A stretch of DNA of 64,000 nt, taken from the NCBI GenBank assembly GCA_002483145.1, contig DLHJ01000002.1, positions 1-64,000 on the forward strand. Reading direction: 5' to 3'. The translations under genes and the position numbers were made by a program. Shown here piece after piece: positions 24,203 through 33,348 of the stretch; position 1 is the stretch's first letter; each line of letters opens with the position of its first letter. The notes below the pieces were generated by a model. That model had not been told where the DNA came from. It worked only from the letters and a program-made list of their open reading frames with translations, and did no database searches. Source of the stretch: Cellvibrio sp. UBA7671 (GTDB lineage: Bacteria; Pseudomonadota; Gammaproteobacteria; Pseudomonadales; Cellvibrionaceae).

Positions 24203-25186
24203 ATGCTGACAGTGTCAAAACTCAAGCGCGCCTACGGTGATTTTGTCGCGGCAGATGCCGTGGATTTTTCCATCGCCAAAGGAGAAATTGTCGGTTTGCT
24301 TGGCCATAACGGTGCGGGTAAAACCACCGTGATGAAAATGCTCAGTGGCTATCTTGAACCTAGCGCAGGCCAGATATTTTTCGAGGGAAAACTACTCGCG
24401 GATCACTTGAAAGCCCTGCAGCAAAAAATTGGTTATCTGCCCGAGAGTTTGCCGGTGTACCCGGAATTATCGGTTGGCGAGTATTTGGATTATGCCGCTG
24501 AACTAAAAGGATTGCGTGGCCTTGAAAAACAACATGAGGTAAAACGTGTTGTTAATGCAACGGATATTGCTGCGAAATTACTCGCGCCCATTGCAACTTT
24601 ATCGCGCGGTTATAAACAGCGTGTGGGTGTTGCGCAGGCTTTGCTGGGCAAGCCACGGCTGCTCATTCTGGATGAGCCTACCAACGGCCTTGACCCGCAA
24701 CAAACATTGCAGATGCGCGAGTTAATTCGTGCAATCGCTAAAGATGCCACCGTTATTTTATCTACTCATATCATGCAGGAAGTAGATGCACTCTGTGACC
24801 GTGTATTGATGATGCGTGCAGGCCGGTTGGTGTTGGATGAAAAGTTGGCTGAACTGCGTATTAGCCGTTCACTGCTACTGACGTCCAATCTGGCGGCGGC
24901 AGAATTACAAAAATTACTCAGCGCGATTACGGGTGTGAAAGCGATTGATTTGCTCACAAGCCAGAATAATGAAACCCATGTTCGCGTGCATATGGGTGAG
25001 GCTGGCGATGTAAAAGCAATCAGCGCTGGAATTGGCAAAGCGATTATCGCCAGCGGTGCAGAGCTTTATCAATTGCAACCGGAAACCCGTGACCTGGAAA
25101 GTCTGTTCCGTGAAGTGAACAACAATCTGCCCTTAACCAATGTCTCGTCCAATAATAAAAAGGAGGTGTTAGATCATGCAGCCTAA
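24203..25186 (+). CDS. ABC transporter ATPase, GldA/NosF type
   Basis: A 327-residue ABC ATPase from ATG 24203, with GGGAGG upstream; longer in-frame starts have no such site. Walker A GHNGAGKTT, Q-loop in YLPESLPVYPELSVGEYL, signature LSRGYKQRVG, Walker B LLILDEPTNGLDP, and the switch histidine in STHIMQEV. A C-terminal extension of about 110 residues is typical of export-type ATPases paired with ABC-2 permeases. Its stop overlaps the start of the next gene by 11 bases. It resembles the ATPase of gliding-type (Gld) systems; in gammaproteobacteria the cargo is unknown. Confidence 0.88.
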   Translation: MLTVSKLKRAYGDFVAADAVDFSIAKGEIVGLLGHNGAGKTTVMKMLSGYLEPSAGQIFFEGKLLADHLKALQQKIGYLPESLPVYPELSVGEYLDYAAELKGLRGLEKQHEVKRVVNATDIAAKLLAPIATLSRGYKQRVGVAQALLGKPRLLILDEPTNGLDPQQTLQMRELIRAIAKDATVILSTHIMQEVDALCDRVLMMRAGRLVLDEKLAELRISRSLLLTSNLAAAELQKLLSAITGVKAIDLLTSQNNETHVRVHMGEAGDVKAISAGIGKAIIASGAELYQLQPETRDLESLFREVNNNLPLTNVSSNNKKEVLDHAA

Positions 25187-28052
25187 AAATACGATTGCGC
25201 GCATCGCCAATAAAGAAATCTCTCTATTTTTTTCCTCGCCAATCGCCTATTTATTTTTGGCGGCTTTTGCGGGCGTAACCCTGTTTACGTTTTTCTGGGG
25301 CGAAGCGTTTTTTGCGCGCAATATTGCCGATGTTCGCCCGCTGTTCGAATGGATGCCACTCTTGCTGATATTCCTCGCCAGCACGCTCACCATGCGTATG
25401 TGGAGTGAAGAGCGTCGCAGCGGCACTTTGGAATATGTACTGACTCAGCCAGTGCCCTTGTGGCATTTTGTGTTGGGGAAATTTCTAGGTTGTGTTGCAC
25501 TGTTAGTGGTTGCGTTGGTGATCACGCTACCATTACCCATTACGGTTGCTGTTCTGGGTGATTTGGATTGGGGACCGGTGATTGCAGGCTATCTTGCAAC
25601 ATTGCTGTTGGGAGCTGCTTATTTAAGTATTGGTTTATTTGTCTCTTCGCGCAGCGATAACCAGATTGTGAGTTTGATTACCGCAGTGGCCTTGTGCGGT
25701 GTGTTTTATTTGTTGGGCAGCAAAGCCATTACCGATTTCTTTGGAACCGCTGCTAGCGAGTGGCTGCGTTTACTCGGCACAGGTTCGCGCTTTGAATCAA
25801 TTACGCGCGGTGTGATTGATGTGCGCGATCTTTATTACTACCTCAGCCTGATTTTGATCTTCCTTGCGCTGAATACCTTTGCGCTTGAACGCGAGCGCTG
25901 GGCAGCAACTGGTAATAAACAACATCACCAAGGCTGGCGCGTGCTTACTGGTTTGCTGTTGGTTAATGCCTTGGGTGCAAATCTTTGGTTGGGCCAAATC
26001 AACAGCCTGCGGGTTGATGCTACACAAGGCAATCAATATTCCATTTCTTCGGCGACTGAACATTATCTGAATCAACTGCAAGAACCACTGTTGATTCGCG
26101 GTTATTTCAGTAGCAAAACCCATCCTTTACTATCGCCTTTGGTGCCGCAAATTCGCGACTTGATCAAAGAATATGAAATTGAAAGTTACGGAAAAGTGCG
26201 TGTGGAATTTATCGATCCGGCAACGAACCCTGAGCTGGAGCAAGAGGCCAATCAGAAGTACGCGATACAACCTGTGCCTTTCCAAATTTCTGATCGCTAC
26301 CAAGCATCGGTCGTTAATTCCTATTTCAATGTGCTGGTGCAATATGGCGATGAGTATCAAGTGCTCGGCTTTCGCGATTTAATCGAAGTCAAAACCGGTG
26401 GTGAAGCCGATCTGGATGTCAAATTGCGCAACCCCGAACACGACCTGACGCGTGCAATCAAAAAAGTGTTGCACAGCTATCAAGCCGGAGGGAATTTATT
26501 TGATACCGTCAAAGGTGAGCTGGTCTTCAATGCCTATGTATCAACTGATTCCGCTCTGCCGCAGCCACTACAAGAATTTAAACGCGCGCTTGAAACTGAA
26601 ATGAAAAAGCAGCAAGAAAAATCGGCTAATCGTTTGAAAGTCAATTTCATCGACCCTGCTGCAGATGGTGGAAAAGTGGGTGAGCAAATCGCGCAGGACT
26701 ACGGTTTTAATCCCATGGCAACCAGTCTGTTGAGCAATGAGCGTTTTTATTTTTATCTGACCCTCGCACAGGGTGATCAGGTGGTGCAAATTCCACTCGA
26801 TGATATGAGTGCTACTAGTTTTGAGCGTAACTTTGCCTCGGCATTAAAACGCTTTGCCAGCGGCTTTACCAAAACAGTTGCATTCGTTGCACCTGAAGCA
26901 GCCATGGCAAGTCACTACCAAGCGCAAGGTACACAATTTGGTCAGTTGGAACAATTTCTCGGTGCTGAATTGAATGTGGTGCGCGAAGATCTGGGCGATG
27001 GCTCGGTCAGCGGTGAAGCGGACGTGCTTTTCCTTGCTGCGCCTAAAGCGCTGAATGAAAAACAATTATTTGCTGTGGACCAATTCCTGATGCAGGGCGG
27101 CACTGTTATCGCAGCCACTTCGCCTTATGCCGCATCCTTAAGCCAGCGCAGCCTGAGTTTGCAAAAGCAGGAAAGTGGCTTGAGTGCATGGTTAAAACAT
27201 CACGGCCTAAGCATTGATGAAAAATTAGTGATGGATAAACAAAGTGTGCCTTTCCCGCTACCAGTTAACCGCAACATCGGCGGCTTTAGTGTGCAGGAAA
27301 TGCGCATGTTGGATTATCCCTATTTTATTGATGTGCGTGCGGATGGATTAAATGCTGAGAGTGCAATCACCAATAGTTTGCCACAAGCGACAATGGCTTG
27401 GGCTTCGCCGATTTTGTTGGATGCCGATAAACAAAAATCGCGCAAAGTAACTGAGTTGTTGCGCAGCTCGGATCAATCCTGGGTTAGTGGCGATATGAAT
27501 ATCGCACCGCAAATTACCAGTGAGGGTATAACGCGCTATCTGCCTAGCGGCGAACAAAAATCGCAATTGTTAGGTGTAGTTTCCCAAGGGCGTTTTGATT
27601 CATTCTTTGCTGGAAAAGAATCACCATTATTGAAAAAAGAGAATGCCGATTCTACCAATGAGCAAAACACTCAACCTGATGCAAGTAAAAATATCGGCAG
27701 TGTTATCCAACACTCACCCGATTCTGCACGCATCATTTTGTTTAGTTCAAATGACTTCCTGAGCGATCCTGTGGTGTCTATGGCGGGTATGGCAAATGGC
27801 GGCCAATACTTGAATAGCTTGCAGTTAATGGCCAACACCTTTGATTGGGCGCTGGAAGATGAAGGGCTGATGAGCATTCGCTCGCGCAGCAATTTCAACC
27901 GCACCTTGCCGACAATGGAGCAAAGTACACAAGCGTTCTGGGAATACTTGAATTATGCCTTGGCGTTGCTGGCGCTGGCTGTCGTCGGGTTTGTTCAGTA
28001 CCGCGTCAAACGCGCACGCGAACAACAATATCGCCAATGGTTGGCCAGTTAA
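25176..28052 (+). CDS. Fused ABC-2 permease and GldG-like protein
   Basis: A 958-residue fusion. Residues 1-240 form an ABC-2 permease (GldF-like) with six hydrophobic segments, starting ISLFFSSPIAYLFLAAFAGV. After a further membrane helix (about 250-270), residues 280-925 form a large extracytoplasmic GldG/auxiliary-transport domain (DATQGNQYSISSATEHYLNQL, VRVEFIDPATNPELEQE-like, VLFLAAPKALNEKQLFAVDQFLMQGGTVI). A last transmembrane helix lies near 930-948. GldF and GldG are separate proteins in Bacteroidota; here they are one. AAAGGAGGTG precedes the ATG. It works with the ATPase before it and the DUF4340 protein after it. Confidence 0.85.
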   Translation: MQPKNTIARIANKEISLFFSSPIAYLFLAAFAGVTLFTFFWGEAFFARNIADVRPLFEWMPLLLIFLASTLTMRMWSEERRSGTLEYVLTQPVPLWHFVLGKFLGCVALLVVALVITLPLPITVAVLGDLDWGPVIAGYLATLLLGAAYLSIGLFVSSRSDNQIVSLITAVALCGVFYLLGSKAITDFFGTAASEWLRLLGTGSRFESITRGVIDVRDLYYYLSLILIFLALNTFALERERWAATGNKQHHQGWRVLTGLLLVNALGANLWLGQINSLRVDATQGNQYSISSATEHYLNQLQEPLLIRGYFSSKTHPLLSPLVPQIRDLIKEYEIESYGKVRVEFIDPATNPELEQEANQKYAIQPVPFQISDRYQASVVNSYFNVLVQYGDEYQVLGFRDLIEVKTGGEADLDVKLRNPEHDLTRAIKKVLHSYQAGGNLFDTVKGELVFNAYVSTDSALPQPLQEFKRALETEMKKQQEKSANRLKVNFIDPAADGGKVGEQIAQDYGFNPMATSLLSNERFYFYLTLAQGDQVVQIPLDDMSATSFERNFASALKRFASGFTKTVAFVAPEAAMASHYQAQGTQFGQLEQFLGAELNVVREDLGDGSVSGEADVLFLAAPKALNEKQLFAVDQFLMQGGTVIAATSPYAASLSQRSLSLQKQESGLSAWLKHHGLSIDEKLVMDKQSVPFPLPVNRNIGGFSVQEMRMLDYPYFIDVRADGLNAESAITNSLPQATMAWASPILLDADKQKSRKVTELLRSSDQSWVSGDMNIAPQITSEGITRYLPSGEQKSQLLGVVSQGRFDSFFAGKESPLLKKENADSTNEQNTQPDASKNIGSVIQHSPDSARIILFSSNDFLSDPVVSMAGMANGGQYLNSLQLMANTFDWALEDEGLMSIRSRSNFNRTLPTMEQSTQAFWEYLNYALALLALAVVGFVQYRVKRAREQQYRQWLAS

Positions 28053-28086
28053 TCGCAACTAAAATTTGCCCTGATTAGAGGAAATT

Positions 28087-29133
28087 ATGATGAATCAATC
28101 AGTCACTATTGATGTACGCAACGCGCAGGAGCAGTTATCCGCATCTGCGTCACCGCTAAAATTATGGCAGCGACGCTTGACGATTTTATTAATAGCGCAA
28201 GTGTTGTTGATACTGGGCGTATTCGCGTACCAAGAAAATTCGCGCGTACAGTTCGATGCACAATTCTTGCTTGCCATTAAATCTGCCGACATAGACCGAA
28301 TGGTCATTCAGGATGCCAGCAACAAAGTCACCTTGCAAAAAAACGGCAGCCAATGGCAGTTGCCGGAGTTGCACCAACTTCCTGTTGATAAGCAAAAGTT
28401 GGATGAGATATTGCAAAAACTCGATGGCACAAAACTGACTTGGCCGGTGACAACTACAGCAAGCAGCCATGAACGATTTGAAGTTTCCGGAACCAAATTC
28501 CAACGGCGAATCGAACTGTTTCAGGGCGATGCCAAAAAAGCAGATCTTTGGTTGGGGTCCACACCCGGCTTCAAAAAAATTCATCTACGGCGCGAGGGTG
28601 AGAATCAGGTTTACGCTGTCGAGCTAACAGCATTTGAATTTGCGACTGCATCAAATGATTGGCTCAAATCCGATTTGTTGGCAGTCAAGGATGTAACCTC
28701 AATCAAAGCTTCTGACTATGAGCTGCAAAAGAATGGTGAAGCCTGGACGTTCGTTGCCACCACTCACGATGCAAATACACAAAAGGTAAATGCAACTAAA
28801 GTAACGGAGTTGATGAATGCGATTGGTAACTTGCAAGTTCAGGAGGTGGTAGCACAAGTACCCCAAGGCGAAACCACAAAATTATCAGCCAAATCTGCTG
28901 CCGGTGAATTTAACTTTGAATTTACTAAAGCGGGGGGCGGCAATTTTGTGAAGCGCAGCGATCGTGATTTGTATTTCAAGTTATCGCAGACTGAGTTTGA
29001 GCGTATTGCGAATGTGAATAAGGGTGCGCTACTTGCTAGTGAATCTACTTCAAGTAATACAGCAGCTGATCCTGTTTCTAATTTGGTAAATCAGTCAATG
29101 CAGGGGATATTAAATGGCGAGAAATCCAACTAA
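28087..29133 (+). CDS. DUF4340-domain protein of the Gld-type transporter operon
   Basis: A 348-residue protein with one N-terminal membrane helix (about 26-46) and an extracytoplasmic DUF4340 region. Features include DRMVIQDASNKVTLQKNGSQWQLP split over residues 65-90, the KADLWLGSTPGFKKIHLRREGENQVYAVE stretch, and FATASNDWLKSDLLAVKDV. DUF4340 proteins regularly follow GldG-type genes and are thought to be accessory parts of that transporter. AGAGGA lies before the paired ATGs at 28087/28090. A terminator follows at 29154. Confidence 0.82.
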   Translation: MMNQSVTIDVRNAQEQLSASASPLKLWQRRLTILLIAQVLLILGVFAYQENSRVQFDAQFLLAIKSADIDRMVIQDASNKVTLQKNGSQWQLPELHQLPVDKQKLDEILQKLDGTKLTWPVTTTASSHERFEVSGTKFQRRIELFQGDAKKADLWLGSTPGFKKIHLRREGENQVYAVELTAFEFATASNDWLKSDLLAVKDVTSIKASDYELQKNGEAWTFVATTHDANTQKVNATKVTELMNAIGNLQVQEVVAQVPQGETTKLSAKSAAGEFNFEFTKAGGGNFVKRSDRDLYFKLSQTEFERIANVNKGALLASESTSSNTAADPVSNLVNQSMQGILNGEKSN

Positions 29134-29153
29134 CCGCTATATTTATCTCTGTT

Positions 29154-29189
29154 AAAAAAAAGCCCGACAGGAAACTGCCGGGCTTTTTT
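29154..29189. terminator. Intrinsic terminator, possibly bidirectional
   Basis: AAAAAGCCCG and CGGGCTTTTT pair, extended by CAG/CTG across one mismatch, with A-run and T-run flanks. It separates the DUF4340 gene from the convergent YebC-like gene. Confidence 0.85.
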
Positions 29190-29221
29190 GCAAACAATGG
29201 CACGATAACTTTATGTGGGAC

Positions 29222-29923
29222 TTACCCCGCCAACCCCACGTAAACCTCATGCACATCATCATCATTATCGATAGCAGCAAGGAATGCTTCGACTTCTTCT
29301 AGCGCTTCCCCAGACAAGCTCACAGGGTTTTTAGGTTTGTAGCCGAGTTTGGCTGACACAACAGTAAAACCTTGGTCTGGCAATGCTTTTTGCACCATAT
29401 CCAAATCAGTTGGATCTGTATAAAAGGTTGCGGTGCCATCATCGTCTAATTCGAAATCTTGTGCGCCTGCTTCAATCGCTGCGGTTTCGATATCGGCATC
29501 TTTATTCGCCGCATTCGCTTCGATAATTCCCAAGTGATCAAAATCCCAAGAGACTGAACCGGAAGTACCGAGTTGGCCTTTGCGGAATAAACCGCGAATA
29601 TTGGAGATGGTTCGGTTTACGTTGTCGGTGAGGCATTCAACGATCACGGGTACCTGATGCGGTGCATAACCTTCGTATACGACTTTTTCGTAGCTGGCTG
29701 CACCGTCGAGTTGGCCTGAGCCTTTTTTAATGGCGCGCTCCAAAGTCTCACGTGTCATTGATGCTTTTTTTGCTTGAACGATAGCGAGGCGCAGGCGCGG
29801 GTTCATGTCCGGGTCTGCACCGGCGCGTGCAGCGATCATGATTTCTTTGGTGAGTTTGGTAAAAATTTTACCCTTAGCACTCGCCGCTTCTTCTTTATGT
29901 TTTGCTTTCCATTGTGCGCCCAT
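29222..29923 (-). CDS. YebC/PmpR-family protein
   Basis: 233 residues from ATG 29923 (GAGG site upstream; an earlier in-frame start at 29953 lacks one). YebC family marks: [19 protein letters not shown] at the N-terminus, [57 protein letters not shown] spread over 80-115, and [16 protein letters not shown]. Members are described either as DNA-binding regulators or as translation factors that relieve ribosome stalling at proline stretches. It departs from the canonical MAGHSKWANIKHRK start, so it is a second-type paralogue. It stands alone between two hairpins. Confidence 0.87.
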   Translation of the reverse strand: MGAQWKAKHKEEAASAKGKIFTKLTKEIMIAARAGADPDMNPRLRLAIVQAKKASMTRETLERAIKKGSGQLDGAASYEKVVYEGYAPHQVPVIVECLTDNVNRTISNIRGLFRKGQLGTSGSVSWDFDHLGIIEANAANKDADIETAAIEAGAQDFELDDDGTATFYTDPTDLDMVQKALPDQGFTVVSAKLGYKPKNPVSLSGEALEEVEAFLAAIDNDDDVHEVYVGLAG

Positions 29924-29974
29924 AATTATCGCCTCGTTGTTTGCACAAACCAATTGTGCCTGGTTTATTGGTAG

Positions 29975-30052
29975 GGGCGCTGCTTGCTGCGCCCGCCTTG
30001 ATTGTCGAAAAATAATGCGTTGAAAGCAGGGCGCTGCAAGCGGCGCCCTGCT
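29975..30052. repeat. Two related GC-rich hairpins (REP-like)
   Basis: The elements at 29975-29994 and 30029-30048 share 17 of 20 bases: GGGCGC, TGC-rich loop, GCGCCC. The second is extended by AGCA/TGCT to a ten-base-pair stem (30025-30052) and lies just beyond the dapD stop, where it could act as its terminator or a 3'-end stabiliser. Two copies of one palindrome in a 75-base gap suggest a dispersed palindromic repeat. Confidence 0.55.
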
Positions 30053-30053
30053 A

Positions 30054-31085
30054 TTAATTTTTGTGCAATGCAGTATTTAATTGCAGTGCGCTTTTATTCG
30101 TTACTACTTCTACGCGACCGGTAATGGAGTTGCGACGAAATACCAAATCAGAAACGCCTGCCAGCTCGCGCGCTTTCACCGTTTTTACTTCGCTACCTGC
30201 ATCATCAAGGACAACTACTTTTGTACCTGCCGTGATGTAAAGGCCGGATTCTACTTTGCAGCGGTCGCCCAAGGGAATACCGATGCCAGCGTTGGCACCT
30301 ATCAGGGATTCCTTGCCAACAGAGATCACAATATTACCACCGCCTGAGAGGGTACCCATAGTGGAGCTACCGCCGCCCAGATCGGAACCGGCGCCAACAA
30401 AAACGCCGGCAGAGATGCGTCCTTCAATCATCGCGGGGCCTTCGGTACCAGCGTTAAAGTTAACAAAACCTTCGTGCATGATGGTGGTGCCTTCGCCTAA
30501 ATAGGCACCCAAGCGCACGCGCGCGGTGTGTGCAACACGTACACCTTTAGGTACAACGTAGTTGGTCATTTTAGGGAATTTATCGACGCAGGAAACTTCC
30601 AGTTCTTCGCCATTCAAACGCGCTTGCAGTTGGCGCGCAGGCAGTTCGTTGACATCGATAGCGCCCTGGTTAGTCCATGCAACATTCGGCAGTACACCGA
30701 AAATACCGGCGAGCACAGTGTTGTGCGGTTTAACCAAGCGGTGCGATAACAAATGCAATTTCAAATAACCTTCCGGCACTGACGCGGGAATGGTATCTGT
30801 TGCGAGTAAGGTGGCGACCAGCGGGCGTTTGCTATTGACCAATGCTTTAGCGATTTCAGCTTGCGCGCTATCGCCCGCAATCGTAAGTGCTTGAGCAATT
30901 TCGCTTGCTTGGTTATTGGTTAAGGCGATGGCTTGGTTGCCTTCGGTGTAACCCACAATGTTGGCAATGGCGCGTGCGCTGGCTTCGGTTGGATTTAATA
31001 CGGGGTGTGCATAAAACACCTCCAGCCATTCACCTTTTGCGTTCTGTGTGCCTATACCTAAACCGAGTGCGTAGAGTTGAGTCAT
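30054..31085 (-). CDS. dapD: Tetrahydrodipicolinate N-succinyltransferase
   Basis: 343 residues, the long Pseudomonas-type DapD rather than the 274-residue E. coli form. It transfers succinate from succinyl-CoA to tetrahydrodipicolinate in lysine/diaminopimelate synthesis. An N-terminal mixed domain (1-150) is followed by a left-handed beta-helix of hexapeptide repeats (about 170-290: [50 protein letters not shown]). The operon order dapC-nth-yffB-dapD runs on the minus strand; the previous gene yffB ends 27 bases upstream. Confidence 0.95.
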   Translation of the reverse strand: MTQLYALGLGIGTQNAKGEWLEVFYAHPVLNPTEASARAIANIVGYTEGNQAIALTNNQASEIAQALTIAGDSAQAEIAKALVNSKRPLVATLLATDTIPASVPEGYLKLHLLSHRLVKPHNTVLAGIFGVLPNVAWTNQGAIDVNELPARQLQARLNGEELEVSCVDKFPKMTNYVVPKGVRVAHTARVRLGAYLGEGTTIMHEGFVNFNAGTEGPAMIEGRISAGVFVGAGSDLGGGSSTMGTLSGGGNIVISVGKESLIGANAGIGIPLGDRCKVESGLYITAGTKVVVLDDAGSEVKTVKARELAGVSDLVFRRNSITGRVEVVTNKSALQLNTALHKN

Positions 31086-31112
31086 TTTTTTTCCTGACGA
31101 TAGTTCAAATAA

Positions 31113-31457
31113 TTAATTAAAAATGGTGGTGTATTCGGCGTCTTTAAAGCCGACGTATTTTTGTTTGCCAGTGTCGAGCAGTGGGCGTTTTATCAGCGTC
31201 GGGTTTTCACTGATAACAGTCGCCGCAGTGGTTTCGTTAAAATGGGTCTTGGTGGCTTCGTCCAATTCTTTCCAGGTGGTGCTGCGTTTGTTGACGAGTG
31301 TTTCCAAACCGATTTCTGTTATCCAGTTCTTTACTTGCGCTAGGGTTAAGCCATCGGCACGGAAGTCGTGAAAGCGATAATCCACATTATGCTGTTCAAG
31401 CCAGGAGCGGGCTTTTTTCACTGTGTCGCAGTTTTTTATGCCGTATAAAGTAATCAT
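31113..31457 (-). CDS. yffB: ArsC/Spx-like reductase family protein YffB
   Basis: A 114-residue thioredoxin-fold protein of the ArsC family, close to E. coli/Pseudomonas YffB. The N-terminal MITLYGIKNCDTVKKARSWL contains the single active-site-like cysteine (C10), and it keeps KRSTTWKEL and the late NPTLIKRPLL (the conserved RP motif). Reduction of arsenate is not implied; YffB is thought to be a glutathione-dependent thiol reductase. It lies between nth and dapD, the usual place near dap genes in pseudomonads. Confidence 0.9.
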   Translation of the reverse strand: MITLYGIKNCDTVKKARSWLEQHNVDYRFHDFRADGLTLAQVKNWITEIGLETLVNKRSTTWKELDEATKTHFNETTAATVISENPTLIKRPLLDTGKQKYVGFKDAEYTTIFN

Positions 31458-31461
31458 AGGT

Positions 31462-32133
31462 TTAAGGTTTCAATACAATTTTTGGTTTTTTTCGTGTCGG
31501 ATAACAGGTCCTGCATATTTCACACACTGTGCCATCGCAACTCCGTGCCGAGCAGAACTCACGGCCGTAATAAATAATTTGTAAATGCAATGCATTCCAG
31601 GTGTCTTGTGGAAAAAGACGTTTTAAATCTTTTTCGGTTTGCACCACATTTTTTCCGTTCGTTAAACCCCAGCGTTGTGCAAGGCGGTGGATATGGGTAT
31701 CTACCGCAAACGCCGGGAGCCCAAACGCCTGGCTCATGACCACGCTTGCCGTTTTATGGCCTACCCCGGGTAGGCGTTCCAGTGCTTCCCAATCGGCGGG
31801 AACCTGGCCTTGGTGTTCATCAACCAGGATTTGCGATAACACCGAAATCGCTTTGGATTTTTGTGGTGACAAACCACAGGGGCGAATAATTTCCTGAATT
31901 TTTTCGACAGGTACTTTTGCCATATCGAATGGATTGTCTGCCAGTGCAAAAAGCGCCGGTGTTACCGTGTTGACGCGTTCATCCGTACATTGCGCCGAAA
32001 GCAGTACGGCGATTAATAATGTATAGGCATCTTTGTGTTGCAATGGAATCGGCGGGTTGGGGTAGAGGCTTTGCAGTTTGTGCAATATAAATTCTACTCG
32101 TGCCGCTTTGGTTAGGCTCTTGCTTCCACTCAT
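31462..32133 (-). CDS. nth: Endonuclease III (HhH-GPD DNA glycosylase/AP lyase)
   Basis: 223 residues from ATG 32133, whose first base overlaps the dapC stop as ATGA; a longer frame to 32178 is unlikely. It removes oxidised pyrimidines in base-excision repair. The helix-hairpin-helix LPGVGHKTASVVMSQAFG carries the catalytic lysine, and AFAVDTHIHRLAQRWGL carries the catalytic aspartate. The C-terminal cysteine cluster is C-X4-C-X4-C-X2-C-X2-C (CSARSCDGTVCEICRTC), not the classical C-X6-C-X2-C-X5-C iron-sulphur loop of E. coli Nth, though four of the five could still bind a 4Fe-4S cluster. Confidence 0.93.
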   Translation of the reverse strand: MSGSKSLTKAARVEFILHKLQSLYPNPPIPLQHKDAYTLLIAVLLSAQCTDERVNTVTPALFALADNPFDMAKVPVEKIQEIIRPCGLSPQKSKAISVLSQILVDEHQGQVPADWEALERLPGVGHKTASVVMSQAFGLPAFAVDTHIHRLAQRWGLTNGKNVVQTEKDLKRLFPQDTWNALHLQIIYYGREFCSARSCDGTVCEICRTCYPTRKKPKIVLKP

Positions 32134-33329
32134 AGCGATTGCACAAACGCTTTGATTCGTTCTGCAGCCTGAATACATTCAGCCAAGGGTGCAACCAGTG
32201 CGAGGCGCACATAATATTCACCGGGATTAAAACCATTCGCTTCACGCGCCAAATAACTACCGGGCAAGACTGTAACTTTTTGCTGCGCAAATAATTGTTG
32301 CGCAAAGTCTTCGCCTTTAATTGGCGTTTTAGGCCAGAGATAAAAGCTGGCATCGGGCTTTGCTACATCCAGCACGCCGTCCAGTATTGCCAGTACAGCG
32401 TCGAACTTTTGGCGATAGGCTTCGCGGTTGTCTATTACGTGGCTTTCATCTTGCCATGCCGCAACGCTCGCTAATTGCGTTGGTACTGGCATAGCACAGC
32501 CGTGATAGGTGCGATATAGCAGAAATTTTTCCAGGATTTTTGCATCACCGCCGACAAAGCCGGAACGCAATCCAGGTAAATTGGAGCGTTTGGATAGGCT
32601 GTGAAAAACCACGCAGCGGGCAAAATCATCGCGACCTAATTCAGCGCAAGCTTGCAGTAAACCGACGGGGGGATTTTGTTCATCAAAATACAATTCTGAA
32701 TAGCATTCATCCGACGCGATAACAAAATCATATTGATCGGCGAGCGCAATTAATTGTTTTAGTTGTGCGCTGCTCATGACTGCGCCGGTTGGGTTGCCAG
32801 GCGAGCAAATAAATAATAGCTGGCAGTGTTCCCAGACGGCGGTGGGCACTGCGGCGAAATCGGGGATAAAATTATTTTCCGGCGTGCAGTTTAAAAAGTA
32901 AGGTTCAGCACCGGATAAAATCGCAGCACCTTCATAAATTTGGTAAAAAGGATTAGGCGATACAATTAACGGGTTTGGTTTGCTGCGATCAACAATCGCT
33001 TGTGCAAACGCAAAGAGCGCTTCGCGGGTGCCGTTTACGGGCAGAACATGTTTATCCGCGGTAAAAGTTCCGCTATTTAAATGGAAGCGTTTGCTTGCCC
33101 AAGTAGCGATAGCCTCGCGTAATTCCGGCAAGCCTTTAGTGGTGGGGTAGTTTGATAACTTCCCCAGATTTTTCACCAGAGTTTCCAGAACAAATGCCGG
33201 CGGCTCATGTTTGGGTTCACCGATGGACAACATAATATCTGTGAGCTGCGCAGGTGCAGAAACTGCCGCTTTAAGGGCGGCGAGTTTTTCAAACGGGTAG
33301 GGGTGTAACTGGCTTAAATCCGGGTTCAT
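32130..33329 (-). CDS. dapC: Succinyldiaminopimelate transaminase
   Basis: A 399-residue fold-type I PLP aminotransferase that makes N-succinyl-LL-diaminopimelate from the keto acid using glutamate. It has NPFYQIYEGAAILSGAEP, the cofactor-binding ICSPGNPTGAVMS and ASDECYSELYFDE, the Schiff-base lysine in FHSLSKRSNLPGLRSGFVGG, and a C-terminal YVRLALV arginine region. It starts the dapC-nth-yffB-dapD operon and lies 19 bases after glnD. The dap cluster context supports DapC over other class I transaminases. Confidence 0.93.
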   Translation of the reverse strand: MNPDLSQLHPYPFEKLAALKAAVSAPAQLTDIMLSIGEPKHEPPAFVLETLVKNLGKLSNYPTTKGLPELREAIATWASKRFHLNSGTFTADKHVLPVNGTREALFAFAQAIVDRSKPNPLIVSPNPFYQIYEGAAILSGAEPYFLNCTPENNFIPDFAAVPTAVWEHCQLLFICSPGNPTGAVMSSAQLKQLIALADQYDFVIASDECYSELYFDEQNPPVGLLQACAELGRDDFARCVVFHSLSKRSNLPGLRSGFVGGDAKILEKFLLYRTYHGCAMPVPTQLASVAAWQDESHVIDNREAYRQKFDAVLAILDGVLDVAKPDASFYLWPKTPIKGEDFAQQLFAQQKVTVLPGSYLAREANGFNPGEYYVRLALVAPLAECIQAAERIKAFVQSL

Positions 33330-33348
33330 AGTGTGTTGTCAAAATAAA

